A stretch of 48,552 nucleotides of DNA from assembly GCA_028293745.1 (NCBI GenBank), contig JAQGOF010000002.1, positions 1 to 48,552 on the forward strand, read 5' to 3'. The notes under the pieces were generated by a model. It made no database searches, was not told where the DNA came from, and saw only the letters and a program-made list of their open reading frames with translations. A program made the position numbers and the translations under genes. Positions 25,291-33,522 of the stretch are shown one piece after another (position 1 is the stretch's first letter; the number at the start of each line of letters is the position of its first letter). This DNA comes from Gammaproteobacteria bacterium (GTDB lineage Bacteria; Pseudomonadota; Gammaproteobacteria; Steroidobacterales; Steroidobacteraceae).

Positions 25291-26043
25291 ATGAACAGTC
25301 TGCCTGCGGTAGGGCCCCACGGCGATAACCGGCATACACTGCTGATCGTGGACGATGACCGGGAGATCCGTTCGCTGCTCGCCGAGCAGCTCGAGAAAGC
25401 GGGTTATACGGTGCACACTGCTGCAGATGGGGCCGGGATGTTCGCCGTGCTCAACAGCGGCGCGATCGACCTGATCATCCTGGATCTGAATCTTCCGGGA
25501 GAGGACGGCCTGTTGCTGTGCCGCGAGACGCGCAGCCGCCGTAACATACCGATCATCATGCTGACCGCCCGCAGCGAGCCAGTTGATCGAGTCATCGGGC
25601 TCGAGGTCGGAGCGGACGACTACGTGACCAAGCCGTTCGAGCCGCGTGAGCTGGTAGCCCGGGTACGCAGTGTCATGCGTCGCACGTATGCCTCGAGCGC
25701 GGCGCCCGAGTCACACCTTCCCAGGCGCGCGCGCTTTCGAGGTTGGATTCTCGATTTCGAAGCGCGACGACTGACGGATGCCAAGGGCCGCGTCGTGATG
25801 CTTTCGGGAGCGGAGTTCAGCTTGTTGAAATTCTTCGTCGAGCATGCCAATGATGTGCTCACCCGCGAGCAGCTCCTCACCGTGGCCTCCACTCCGGGCT
25901 CGGCGGACAGCTCGAGCCAGCGGGTGGATCTGCAGATCAGCCGCTTGCGGCACAAGCTCGGCGACGATGCACGCAGCGCGGAGTTGATCATGACGGTCCG
26001 AAGCCACGGTTACGTACTTGCCGCGTCGGTGACCTTCGAGTGA
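25291..26043 (+). CDS. OmpR-type response regulator
   Basis: A 250-residue two-component regulator. The receiver domain has LLIVDDDREIRSLL (acidic pocket), the phosphorylated Asp65 in LIILDLNLPGEDG, threonine in IIMLTARSE and lysine in YVTKPFEPREL. The C-terminal winged-helix DNA-binding domain includes LSGAEFSLLKFFVEHANDVL, TREQLL and the end VDLQISRLRHKLGDD. ATG 25291 is preceded by AGAGGGGG; the frame runs further upstream without family similarity. The histidine kinase GTG overlaps this gene's stop, so the pair is translationally coupled. It is divergent from the DUF6152-esterase operon (276-base gap), which is its most likely target along with the downstream genes. Confidence 0.92.
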   Translation: MNSLPAVGPHGDNRHTLLIVDDDREIRSLLAEQLEKAGYTVHTAADGAGMFAVLNSGAIDLIILDLNLPGEDGLLLCRETRSRRNIPIIMLTARSEPVDRVIGLEVGADDYVTKPFEPRELVARVRSVMRRTYASSAAPESHLPRRARFRGWILDFEARRLTDAKGRVVMLSGAEFSLLKFFVEHANDVLTREQLLTVASTPGSADSSSQRVDLQISRLRHKLGDDARSAELIMTVRSHGYVLAASVTFE

Positions 26044-27425
26044 TTCTGCGACGCTACTTCGCCTCGATGACGGGCCGCTTGCTCGTCTTCCTGCTCGTCG
26101 GCGTCATCGCCTCGGCGAGTGTTGCTTTGGGCATCGCGGACTTACGCCGCCGTGCGGATCTGCAGCGGATCCGGCTGGAGCGCCTGGCGGACCGGGTGCA
26201 GGATTTCGTCGTGTTCGCCAACAGCGCCTCAGAGCCGCTGCGGATGAAGCTGATGGCCGGGGGCGTGCCTGGCCTGTATCCGGCGAGTGGCGAGGAGCGG
26301 ATCGTGAGGGTGGATACAGAGCTCACGAGGAGGCTTTCGAGCCGGATCGGTGCGGACGTGCGTGCGGAGCGGGTGGTCACCTCGACATGCTTCTCCAAGC
26401 CCATGGTACCGTCGTCGTACAATCCAATCTCCTGTTGGGCGGTGGCCCTTCGACTCGCGGATGGCACGCCATTGAGGCTGGTGTTGATCAGCCCGCGCAC
26501 CGAGGACATGAAACTTCCGGGCCTCGATCCGGTCTTCCTGTCCATCCTGGCACTCGGAGTCGGTGTCCTGACCTTCATCGCCGCGCGGATGGCCGCCGCA
26601 CCGCTCGCAGATCTGTCGCGAGCAGCTCGCACACTCGGCAGTGATCTGGACTGCGGGCCGTTACAGGAGCGTGGGCCCTACGAGGTGCGAGACGCGATTC
26701 GGGCGTTCAACAACATGCAGGCGCGACTGCGCCGACACGTCGTCGAGCGGACGCAGATCCTGGCGTCGATCACACATGACCTGCAGACACCATTGACACG
26801 GCTAAGATTGCGCCTCGAGAAAGTTGAAGACGTTGCACTGCGAAGCCGGCTCATCGATGATCTTGGGGGTATGCAGATGTTGATTCGCGAGGGTCTCGAG
26901 TTCGCTCGTGGCACCCAGATCGATGAGCCGTTCGCGCCGGTAGCGCTCGACTCACTTCTGGAGAGCCTGGTAGAAGATGCAGCCGAGCGTGGGCAGGCGG
27001 CAGCTCTCACCGGACGCTGCGGTTATGACGTCGAGGCGCGTCCGCGGGCTCTGCAGCGCTGCCTGGCTAACCTGTTGGACAATGCCCTCAAATATGGCGG
27101 CGCCGCGGAGATTTCCGCGGCAGTCACCAATTGCGAATTGCGCATCAAGGTTCGCGATCATGGCCCCGGCATTCCGGTGGACAAGCTCGACGCTGTGTTC
27201 GAGCCTTACGTGCGCCTGGAAATTCCCGGCGCGCCCGCAACCAACGGCGCCGGGTTGGGATTGACGATCGCGCGCATGCTGGCCGAGAAGAACGAAGCGG
27301 AGCTGAGCCTCGGCAATCATCCTGAGGGCGGGCTGGAAGCCTGTTTGATTCTGCGGCGTGGCCTGACGCCAGCGAAAGAGCCTGCGCCTCTTGTTTCATC
27401 GGATGTGAGGGTAGTCGATGTCTGA
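26040..27425 (+). CDS. EnvZ-type sensor histidine kinase
   Basis: A 461-residue inner-membrane kinase. The first membrane helix is near residues 12-33 (GRLLVFLLVGVIASASVALG), then a periplasmic sensor of about 125 residues, a second helix near 163-182 (PVFLSILALGVGVLTFIAAR) and a HAMP domain (about 183-235). The HisKA helix has His246 in ASITHDLQTPLTRLRLRLE. The ATPase domain carries CLANLLDNALKYGG (N box), RDHGPGIP (G1) and GAGLGLTIARML (G2). The start is a GTG whose TG belongs to the TGA of the response regulator. The periplasmic sensor includes two cysteines (STCFSK, PISCWA), possibly a disulfide. The signal is unknown; location suggests sensing of the esterase or catabolic substrate. Confidence 0.92.
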   Translation: MILRRYFASMTGRLLVFLLVGVIASASVALGIADLRRRADLQRIRLERLADRVQDFVVFANSASEPLRMKLMAGGVPGLYPASGEERIVRVDTELTRRLSSRIGADVRAERVVTSTCFSKPMVPSSYNPISCWAVALRLADGTPLRLVLISPRTEDMKLPGLDPVFLSILALGVGVLTFIAARMAAAPLADLSRAARTLGSDLDCGPLQERGPYEVRDAIRAFNNMQARLRRHVVERTQILASITHDLQTPLTRLRLRLEKVEDVALRSRLIDDLGGMQMLIREGLEFARGTQIDEPFAPVALDSLLESLVEDAAERGQAAALTGRCGYDVEARPRALQRCLANLLDNALKYGGAAEISAAVTNCELRIKVRDHGPGIPVDKLDAVFEPYVRLEIPGAPATNGAGLGLTIARMLAEKNEAELSLGNHPEGGLEACLILRRGLTPAKEPAPLVSSDVRVVDV

Positions 27426-27488
27426 ATCCAATTGGCCTCAGGCCGGACGCGAACGACTGATCGTGCCAGCTCCCGTGGGACTGACCAT

Positions 27489-27974
27489 ATGGCTGAACAA
27501 CTTCCTATGATGGTCGCCGCGTCCGAGCCCGGAGCTGATGTCAACGGGATCGCATCCCTGCTGATCAGATTCAGCAATGCGGTGGATCAAAGGCGGCCAA
27601 CCGACATTGCGGATCTCTTCAGCATCGATGGGTTATTTCGGCCCGGCGAACCGAGCATTCGCGGCCGTTCGGCCATCGAGGCGTTCTATGTGGCGAGGCT
27701 GGCAGATGAGCGTCGGCGTACCCGCCACCTGTGGTCGAATCTCTTCGTTCGACCTGCCGGTCCGCGGCAGGCCCAGGTAGAGGTCGTGTTGACGAACTAT
27801 GCGTTTGAGCCGTCAGTATCGGAAACTGCGCTGCAGATGCGGATCGGTAACGTTGTCTGCCGCTGTGAGAGCGACGAAGCCGGTAACTGGCGTTTTGCCG
27901 AGCATCTCTACGAACGCATTTTCGCAACGAGCCTGCCCCTCGCCGGCGGTGTGATAGAAACTCCAAGGACCTGA
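27489..27974 (+). CDS. SnoaL/NTF2-like protein
   Basis: A 161-residue alpha+beta-barrel protein of the NTF2-like superfamily, recognised from LLIRFSNAVDQRRPTDIADL, FSIDGLFRPGEPSIRGRSAI, EAFYVARL and HLWSNLFV. Family members act as isomerases, dehydratases or small-molecule binders; bile-acid dehydratase and ring-hydroxylase small subunits share the fold. The exact role here is unclear. ATG 27489 is chosen over an upstream in-frame start at 27432. The next gene (GlcG/HbpS-like) begins three bases after its stop, so they share a transcript with the FAH-family gene and possibly with the two-component genes just upstream. Confidence 0.75.
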   Translation: MAEQLPMMVAASEPGADVNGIASLLIRFSNAVDQRRPTDIADLFSIDGLFRPGEPSIRGRSAIEAFYVARLADERRRTRHLWSNLFVRPAGPRQAQVEVVLTNYAFEPSVSETALQMRIGNVVCRCESDEAGNWRFAEHLYERIFATSLPLAGGVIETPRT

Positions 27975-27977
27975 ATA

Positions 27978-28409
27978 ATGAGCACCCTGACTCTCGAAAG
28001 CGCGGCGCGCATCGTGGATGGCGCGCTGGAGCACGCGAAGACTCTGAAGCTGAAACCCCTGACCGTCGCGGTATTGGATGCCGGTGGCCACCTCGTCGCG
28101 TTCAAGCGGCAGGATCGATCCGGCATCCTGCGGCCGGACATTGCCCAGGGGAAGGCCTGGGGGGCGTTGGGAATGGGGGTGGGGGGACGCGCTCTGGCAG
28201 AGCGCGCACAGCAGGCGCCCGCGTTCTTCGTGGCTCTTGCCAGCGCGTCGGGTGGGCGCGTCATTCCGGTACCGGGTGGAGTTTTGATCAAGAGCGCCAC
28301 AGACGAGATCATCGGTGCCGTAGGCATCAGCGGCGATCATCCCGAGAACGACGAGGCATGCGCGATCCACTCCATCGAGCTGGTGGGGTTGGTGGCACAG
28401 CCGGGGTGA
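27978..28409 (+). CDS. GlcG/HbpS family protein
   Basis: A 143-residue protein of the GlcG/HbpS (heme-binding-protein-like) family. Conserved blocks are LKPLTVAVLDAGGHLVAFKR, a central Gly-rich segment GALGMGVGGRAL, GGRVIPVPGGVLIKS and EIIGAVGISGDHPENDEACA. Some members bind haem or cobalamin, and others accompany catabolic enzymes such as glycolate or aromatic-acid pathways; which applies is not evident. There is no export signal. It sits between an NTF2-like gene and an FAH-family hydrolase, all codirectional and close together, consistent with a small catabolic unit. Confidence 0.8.
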   Translation: MSTLTLESAARIVDGALEHAKTLKLKPLTVAVLDAGGHLVAFKRQDRSGILRPDIAQGKAWGALGMGVGGRALAERAQQAPAFFVALASASGGRVIPVPGGVLIKSATDEIIGAVGISGDHPENDEACAIHSIELVGLVAQPG

Positions 28410-28434
28410 GTCACCCGACCGTCGGGCAAGTGTC

Positions 28435-29313
28435 ATGAAACTGGCGACCTTTGTGGATTCCTGCGGCCCGAGGATCGGAGTCGTCGAAGGGCAGGAAGTT
28501 GCTGACGTGTGTCGCGCTGATCAGCGCCTCCCGAGCGATCTCGTCGCATTGCTCTCCTGCGGCTCCGATGGGTTGAAAGCCCTCGAGAGGGCGGCGATCC
28601 GCGCCCCGCGTATCCCGCTGTCCGAGGTGCGCCTGGGGCCGCCGGTCCGCTCGCCCCGAAAATTTCTCGGCCTGGGCATGAGTTACCGTTCGCACGTTCA
28701 GCACGTGCGCGCCAAGGGCGGGGAATTGCCGGACCACCAGGTCTGGTTCAACAAACAGGTCACCGCTGTCAGTGGCCCCTACGACCCCATACACCTGCCG
28801 AGTGTTACCCGGGAGCTCGACTACGAGGGCGAGCTCGCGATTGTCATCGGGAAGCGGGTGCGCCACGTTCGCAAGAGGGACGCAGCCGCGGCCATAGCAG
28901 GCTTCATGGTCTGCAACGATGTCAGTGCCCGTGATTGGCAGCGCCGCTCGCCTACAGCGATGTTGGGCAAGTCTTTCGATACGCACGGGCCCACCGGTCC
29001 GTGGCTGACCACGGCGGATGAAGTGCCGAACCCCGAAAGCCTGCGTATCCGCACGTGGGTGGACGGGGAGCTGCGACAGGATGGCAACACCAGCGAGCTC
29101 ATCTACTCCTTCGCGGAAATGCTCGAAGAGTTGTCGACCGTCTTCACCCTGGAGCCCGGCGACATTCTGGCGACGGGGACGCCGCTCGGAGCGGGCCAAT
29201 CCTTCTCGCCGCCGCGTTACCTGCTGGCGGGCCAGAGCGTCCGCGTGGAAATCGAAGCACTGGGCCACCTCGAAAACACCGTCATTCCAGAGCCTCGCCA
29301 GACTCCGTCGTAG
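28435..29313 (+). CDS. Fumarylacetoacetate hydrolase (FAH) family protein
   Basis: A 292-residue member of the FAH superfamily, cytoplasmic and metal-dependent. The core signatures are PRKFLGLGMSYRSHV, the metal ligands in LDYEGELAIVIGKRVRHV, CNDVSARDWQ, KSFDTHGPTGPWL and a C-terminal VRVEIEALGHLENTV. This is the short form, distinct from the long fahA at 15785; relatives include 2-keto-pent-4-enoate hydratases, acylpyruvases and decarboxylase/isomerases of aromatic meta-cleavage pathways. The substrate cannot be deduced. It closes the NTF2-GlcG-FAH run, ahead of a 309-base intergenic region leading to the next operon. Confidence 0.85.
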   Translation: MKLATFVDSCGPRIGVVEGQEVADVCRADQRLPSDLVALLSCGSDGLKALERAAIRAPRIPLSEVRLGPPVRSPRKFLGLGMSYRSHVQHVRAKGGELPDHQVWFNKQVTAVSGPYDPIHLPSVTRELDYEGELAIVIGKRVRHVRKRDAAAAIAGFMVCNDVSARDWQRRSPTAMLGKSFDTHGPTGPWLTTADEVPNPESLRIRTWVDGELRQDGNTSELIYSFAEMLEELSTVFTLEPGDILATGTPLGAGQSFSPPRYLLAGQSVRVEIEALGHLENTVIPEPRQTPS

Positions 29314-29622
29314 TCAGCGCTGTCAGCGGCTGACCTCGCGGCACGACTCGCCGCTGCTCCCACGAGCACGTCCATACGCCCGTGCATCAGGTTGTTTCCT
29401 ACTATTTCGTAACCTGTCGAACGACATGCAGGCCCGGTGCATACAGATATAGTGCGAACTGTTAGTAAATAGATTTCAAAACTGATTTAAAGTTACCTAT
29501 AGTGACGGCGCGTTGACATTGCGCCGAAACGCAGTCGTCCCTGTCAGGTCGCAGTAGCGACGAAGATGTTTGACGGCGGTCAACAGTCGGGAATCCACGT
29601 GAGACGGTCGAGGGGGGAGTGG
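29314..29622. other. Intergenic region, 309 bases, holding the promoter of the TonB receptor operon
   Basis: No gene is seen. It includes a notably A+T-rich block (29455-29505) unlike its surroundings, a promoter-like pair (29475-29503) and an inverted repeat GGCGC...GCGCC at 29507-29525 around TTGACA. The Shine-Dalgarno for the receptor, AGGGGGGAG, is at 29611-29619. Confidence 0.5.
29475..29503 (+). promoter_or_regulatory. Candidate promoter of the TonB receptor-HupE operon
   Basis: TTCAAA and TATAGT are separated by 17 bases within an A+T-rich island. They lie about 120 bases before the receptor start, leaving a long leader that contains an inverted repeat (GGCGC/GCGCC). Support is by eye only. 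Confidence 0.4.
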
Positions 29623-32496
29623 ATGGCTGTCAAATTGTCACTCGCGGGCTATGCCGGCGCCGGTTTTATGGTTATTGCATCGACAGCGGTCCTGGGCCAG
29701 GAGGACACCGCAAGCCCGGCGCCCACGCCGCCGGCGCAGGCGGCCGAAGGCGGCAACGCGCTCCAGCCGGACGTACTCGAAGCGGTTACCATCACTGGAA
29801 CGCGGATCATCCGTAACGGCTATTCGGCGCCGACTCCGGTCACCGTCGCCACCGTCGAGGAGCTGCGACAGGAAACTCCATCAAACATTCCGGATGCGCT
29901 CAACAAGCTGCCGCAGTTCGCGGGATCCACCACGATGAGCAGCACCAGCAACAGCTCGACCAACACCGCGGGAAATTTTCTGAACCTGCGCTCGTTCGGC
30001 CCGGTGCGGACGCTGATATTGCTGGACGGTCACCGCGTTCCGGCGACCAACTTCAACGGCCTGGTCGATGTGGATACGCTCCCCCAGGCGCTGGTCAAGC
30101 GGGTGGAGGTGGTCACGGGTGGCGCCTCTGCGGTATATGGCTCAGACGCCGTGACCGGTGTTGTGAACTTCCTGCTGGACACAAGGTTCACCGGCCTCAG
30201 GGTCGAGGCGCAGGGGGGGATATCCACCTATGGCGATGCGGCGAGTCAGAGATTCACGCTGGCGGCCGGCAGCGGGGTATTCGAGCGGGGACATGTCATA
30301 TTCAGCCTGGAACATTACAACATCAACGGTTTCGATCAGAGCGGTCGCCCGTTCAGCAGCCAGGACCAGGTGTATACCGGAGCGGGTACCCCGGCGAGCC
30401 CGTATGTCCTCACCACCAATGCGCGCCTGTCGAACGAGGCATACGGCGGACTGGTGACGACTGGACCCTTCGCAGGGCAGCAATTCGCCGGTAGCGGGGT
30501 GCTCGCGCCCTTCAACAAGGGCGCGCCGACAAAGACCAACAATGTCGCGGTGGGTGGCGATGGCGCCTACTATTACGGCCAGTCGCTGAGCCATCCACTG
30601 CAGACCGACCAGGGATTCGGGCGCTTCCAGTTCGAGTTCAACGAGGCTGTGCGCGGCTACATGCAGTTGAGCGCTGCACGGGCGAAGACACGCTTCCAGG
30701 CCTCCGTCGCAACGGACAACAATGTAGCGATTTTCAGCGGGAACGCCTTCCTGCCGGCGAATGCTCAGGCGCTGCTGACCTCCAGCGGGGCTCCCCGCTT
30801 CGCCATGAACGTTCTGCCCGAGGATCTTACGGTACAGGCGGAGCTGGATCAGACGACTGTCGCATTGACCGAGACGGCGGGTCTTCAGGGCCGGCTGTTC
30901 GGCGATACCTATAACTGGGATCTCTACTACACACACGGCGAGGGCCGGACCCGTTCCGTGACCCTCAACAACATCAACAATCAGCACTTCTATGCCGCAC
31001 TGGATGCTGTGCGGGATCCGAGCGGAAATATCGTATGTAAGGCCGCCCTGACGAATCCGGCGCAGTTTTCGGGGTGTGCGCCGCTGGATCTGTTCGGCGT
31101 CGGCAACGAGTCGCAGGCGGCGTTGAACTACATCTATGGCGATACGATCTGGCAGGCCGTCAACATGACCAACGACGTCGCGGCAAGCATTTCCGGCATC
31201 GCGTTCAACGATTGGGCCGGCCCGGTCTCAGTCGCCTCCAACGTTGAATATCGCGCGCAGAGCCTGAATATGACCAGCAATGCGAGCCCGCTCGCGACGG
31301 CCGACTACACCGGGATACGTGCGGGAACGGCCGCCCCGACACTGCCGTGGCAGTACACGACCATGGCGCCGCAGCGCGGGTCGAACTCCGTATGGGAAGT
31401 CGGCGCCGAGACCGTCGTGCCGCTCCTCACCGACGCGCCGCTCGTGAAGAATCTGGAGGTGAACGGCGCGGCGCGCTTCACGGATTACAGTTCGAGCGGC
31501 GCGGTGACGACCTGGAAAGTTGGCCTCAGGTACCAGCCGTTTGCCGACTTGCACTTCCGAGGCACCGAATCGAAGGATATCCGCGCCCCCACGCTGTACG
31601 ATCTGTATGCAGGCCCGACGTACAGCGTGTTTGGCCTGAACGATCCGCACACGGGAGTGACGGCCTCGGTCCCCGTGGAAAGCCTGGGCAACAGGAATCT
31701 CGTGCCCGAAGTGGCGCGCACGTGGACGGCCGGGTTGGTCTACACGCCGGCCTGGCTCCCCCGATTCAACTTCTCGGTGGATTTCTTCCATATCTCGATC
31801 GACAACGCAATCGGCACCGTCGCGGGCAGCAGCGGCAACGCCGTGGCGGCGATCCAACAGTGCGAGGCTTCCGGTGGCACCTCGCCACTGTGCGCCCTGT
31901 TCACCCGGCCTCTGCCTTTCGCCAATACTTCGGCGGCCAATTTTCCCACGCTGGCGCTCAATCAGACAGTCAACATCGCGCAGCAGTACACCCGTGGATT
32001 CGATGTCGAGTCGGACTACTCGCTGCCGCTGCCGCGGCGCGCAGGGCGGCTGGATTTCCGGCTGCTGTACAGCCATCAACCGGTCATGGTCACCAGAGCC
32101 TTTGCCGGAGCTGCCCTGGTAAATGCGGCCGGCACCCAGGGACTTCCGGTCGATCGCGCCACGGGGCGGCTGGGCTACGAGGTGGGGCGGTTTGCCGCGG
32201 GCTGGCAAGTACGCTACTCGGGCAACGAGAGCCGCGGCACGGGCAACACGTCGCAGGTATTCGCCGGCGGATCGCTCGGGCCGCTCTATTACCACGACCT
32301 GACCCTGAGCTTTCACTTCGGTCCGTATGGAAGCAATCTGCAGACCTTTCTCACCGTGAACAATCTGTTCAACCAACCGCCGCGCATCTCGCCGTCGACC
32401 ACTTTCACCGGCATTCCCGGATTCGGCAGCCCGGCTGTCGCGGGGGACGATGTCCTGGGCCGGTATTTCACGGCCGGGATCCGCTGGAGTTACTGA
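29623..32496 (+). CDS. TonB-dependent receptor (large, plug-barrel)
   Basis: A 957-residue outer-membrane receptor. It has a signal peptide (SLAGYAGAGFMVIASTAVLG), a TonB box-like LEAVTITGTRI, and plug motifs including IPDALNKLPQFAGS, FLNLRSFGPVRTLILLDGHR and VEVVTGGASAVYGSDAVTGV. A long barrel ends in LGRYFTAGIRWSY with the terminal aromatic. It belongs to the large TonB-receptor group expanded in sphingomonads and related scavengers rather than classical siderophore receptors. ATG 29623 follows AGGGGGGAG; an in-frame start at 29566 is less likely. Five genes follow with gaps or overlaps of at most 18 bases, making it the outer-membrane component of that operon. The ligand is unknown. Confidence 0.9.
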   Translation: MAVKLSLAGYAGAGFMVIASTAVLGQEDTASPAPTPPAQAAEGGNALQPDVLEAVTITGTRIIRNGYSAPTPVTVATVEELRQETPSNIPDALNKLPQFAGSTTMSSTSNSSTNTAGNFLNLRSFGPVRTLILLDGHRVPATNFNGLVDVDTLPQALVKRVEVVTGGASAVYGSDAVTGVVNFLLDTRFTGLRVEAQGGISTYGDAASQRFTLAAGSGVFERGHVIFSLEHYNINGFDQSGRPFSSQDQVYTGAGTPASPYVLTTNARLSNEAYGGLVTTGPFAGQQFAGSGVLAPFNKGAPTKTNNVAVGGDGAYYYGQSLSHPLQTDQGFGRFQFEFNEAVRGYMQLSAARAKTRFQASVATDNNVAIFSGNAFLPANAQALLTSSGAPRFAMNVLPEDLTVQAELDQTTVALTETAGLQGRLFGDTYNWDLYYTHGEGRTRSVTLNNINNQHFYAALDAVRDPSGNIVCKAALTNPAQFSGCAPLDLFGVGNESQAALNYIYGDTIWQAVNMTNDVAASISGIAFNDWAGPVSVASNVEYRAQSLNMTSNASPLATADYTGIRAGTAAPTLPWQYTTMAPQRGSNSVWEVGAETVVPLLTDAPLVKNLEVNGAARFTDYSSSGAVTTWKVGLRYQPFADLHFRGTESKDIRAPTLYDLYAGPTYSVFGLNDPHTGVTASVPVESLGNRNLVPEVARTWTAGLVYTPAWLPRFNFSVDFFHISIDNAIGTVAGSSGNAVAAIQQCEASGGTSPLCALFTRPLPFANTSAANFPTLALNQTVNIAQQYTRGFDVESDYSLPLPRRAGRLDFRLLYSHQPVMVTRAFAGAALVNAAGTQGLPVDRATGRLGYEVGRFAAGWQVRYSGNESRGTGNTSQVFAGGSLGPLYYHDLTLSFHFGPYGSNLQTFLTVNNLFNQPPRISPSTTFTGIPGFGSPAVAGDDVLGRYFTAGIRWSY

Positions 32497-32499
32497 GCC

Positions 32500-33003
32500 A
32501 TGCCCTCGATTGTGCGGCAGTGGTCGGATTGGATTGAAATCAGCGCCTTGAGTCAATGGATCCAGAGCGAGGAGTGGGTCGTGCCCGCTTCGCAGTCGAT
32601 CCATATCCTCGCACTCTCAGTGGTGTTCGGATCCGCAGTGCTGATCAATCTCAGGCTGCTCGGAGTCGGCTCGGCTCACGGGCGCAGCGTGCCCCGGCTT
32701 CTCGAGGCGCTGCTGCCGTGGACTTACCGCGGCCTCCTGATCCTGTTGCTGACCGGGGCGGTACAGACGATTGCCGAGCCGATGCGGCAGTTCGGCACGC
32801 CGGCCTTTTGGCTGAAGATGCTCATGATTCCCATAGTGTTCGGTCTTACCAAGGCATTCGCGCGTAGGGTGCGTCAGAACCCCGCGAGGTGGGATTCCGC
32901 GGCAGCGCATCCAACCGGGAGCAAATTGTTTGCGCTGGTCTGCCTCGGTCTGTGGGTCGCAATCATCTGTTGCGGCCGCTTCATCGGCTACAGCCATGTC
33001 TGA
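32500..33003 (+). CDS. DUF6644-like four-helix membrane protein (first copy)
   Basis: A 167-residue inner-membrane protein with about four hydrophobic helices: SQSIHILALSVVFGSAVLIN, the helix with GLLILLLTGAVQTIA, WLKMLMIPIVFGLTK and LFALVCLGLWVAIICCGRFI. The conserved pattern of a histidine just before VVFGSAVLINLRLLG is shared with the next gene (HVLALALVFGSIFMVDLRLLG), so the two are paralogues. It starts three bases after the receptor stop. I assign DUF6644 from remembered similarity. Membrane histidines next to a cytochrome c gene make haem b binding conceivable, which is speculation. Confidence 0.7.
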   Translation: MPSIVRQWSDWIEISALSQWIQSEEWVVPASQSIHILALSVVFGSAVLINLRLLGVGSAHGRSVPRLLEALLPWTYRGLLILLLTGAVQTIAEPMRQFGTPAFWLKMLMIPIVFGLTKAFARRVRQNPARWDSAAAHPTGSKLFALVCLGLWVAIICCGRFIGYSHV

Positions 33004-33021
33004 TCTGAACGGAGCCGTTGA

Positions 33022-33522
33022 GTGAATCTCGAGGAACTGCTCGAGCACATCCAGCGCAGCGGCCTGGCCGCGGCGGTGCGTGGAGATTCCGGCTTGGGAT
33101 GGCTTTTCCCCGAGATCGAGACGGCTCACGTGCTCGCGCTGGCGCTCGTTTTCGGCTCGATCTTCATGGTCGACCTGCGGCTGCTCGGAGTCACCTCGCG
33201 CGACAGTCCAGTCTCCAGGCTATCCGCCGAATGTCTGCCGTACACGTGGATCGCATTCATGTGCGCGGTGATCAGCGGCTCGCTGCTGTTCGCCTCGAGG
33301 GCCCACACGTATTTCTATAACCTGCAGTTCCAACTCAAATTCGTGTGCATGGCACTGGCCGGCCTGAACATGGCGGTATTTCATTGCGGCGCTTACCGGC
33401 ACGTTCTCGAGTGGGACACCCGGCTGCCGCCACCACTGGCTGCGCGGCTGGCGGGAGTACTCTCCATCGCGCTCTGGACTGCTGTAATTTTCTTCGGCCG
33501 CTGGATCGGCTTCAAAACTTGA
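33022..33522 (+). CDS. DUF6644-like four-helix membrane protein (second copy)
   Basis: A 166-residue paralogue of the preceding gene. Shared features are an amphipathic N-terminus, then HVLALALVFGSIFMVDLRLL, YTWIAFMCAVISGSLLFASR, a helix with CMALAGLNMAVFHCGAYRHV, and a last helix ending AVIFFGRWIGFK. The GRFIG/GRWIG ending is common to both copies. The start is a GTG at 33022, 18 bases after the first copy. Its TGA overlaps the TTG start of the cytochrome gene, so translation is coupled. Two unequal copies side by side suggest a heterodimer in the membrane. Confidence 0.7.
   Translation: MNLEELLEHIQRSGLAAAVRGDSGLGWLFPEIETAHVLALALVFGSIFMVDLRLLGVTSRDSPVSRLSAECLPYTWIAFMCAVISGSLLFASRAHTYFYNLQFQLKFVCMALAGLNMAVFHCGAYRHVLEWDTRLPPPLAARLAGVLSIALWTAVIFFGRWIGFKT

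Noticed and set aside
29507..29525. TTGACA within the GGCGC/GCGCC inverted repeat as a -35 box for the TonB receptor operon
   Set aside because: No acceptable -10 element lies 16-18 bases downstream; the TTCAAA-N17-TATAGT pair just upstream is a better promoter candidate.
31228..32604. A 458-codon antisense open frame inside the TonB receptor gene
   Set aside because: Arg/Gly-rich, typical shadow of a G+C-rich gene on the other strand; the receptor frame is clearly the real one.
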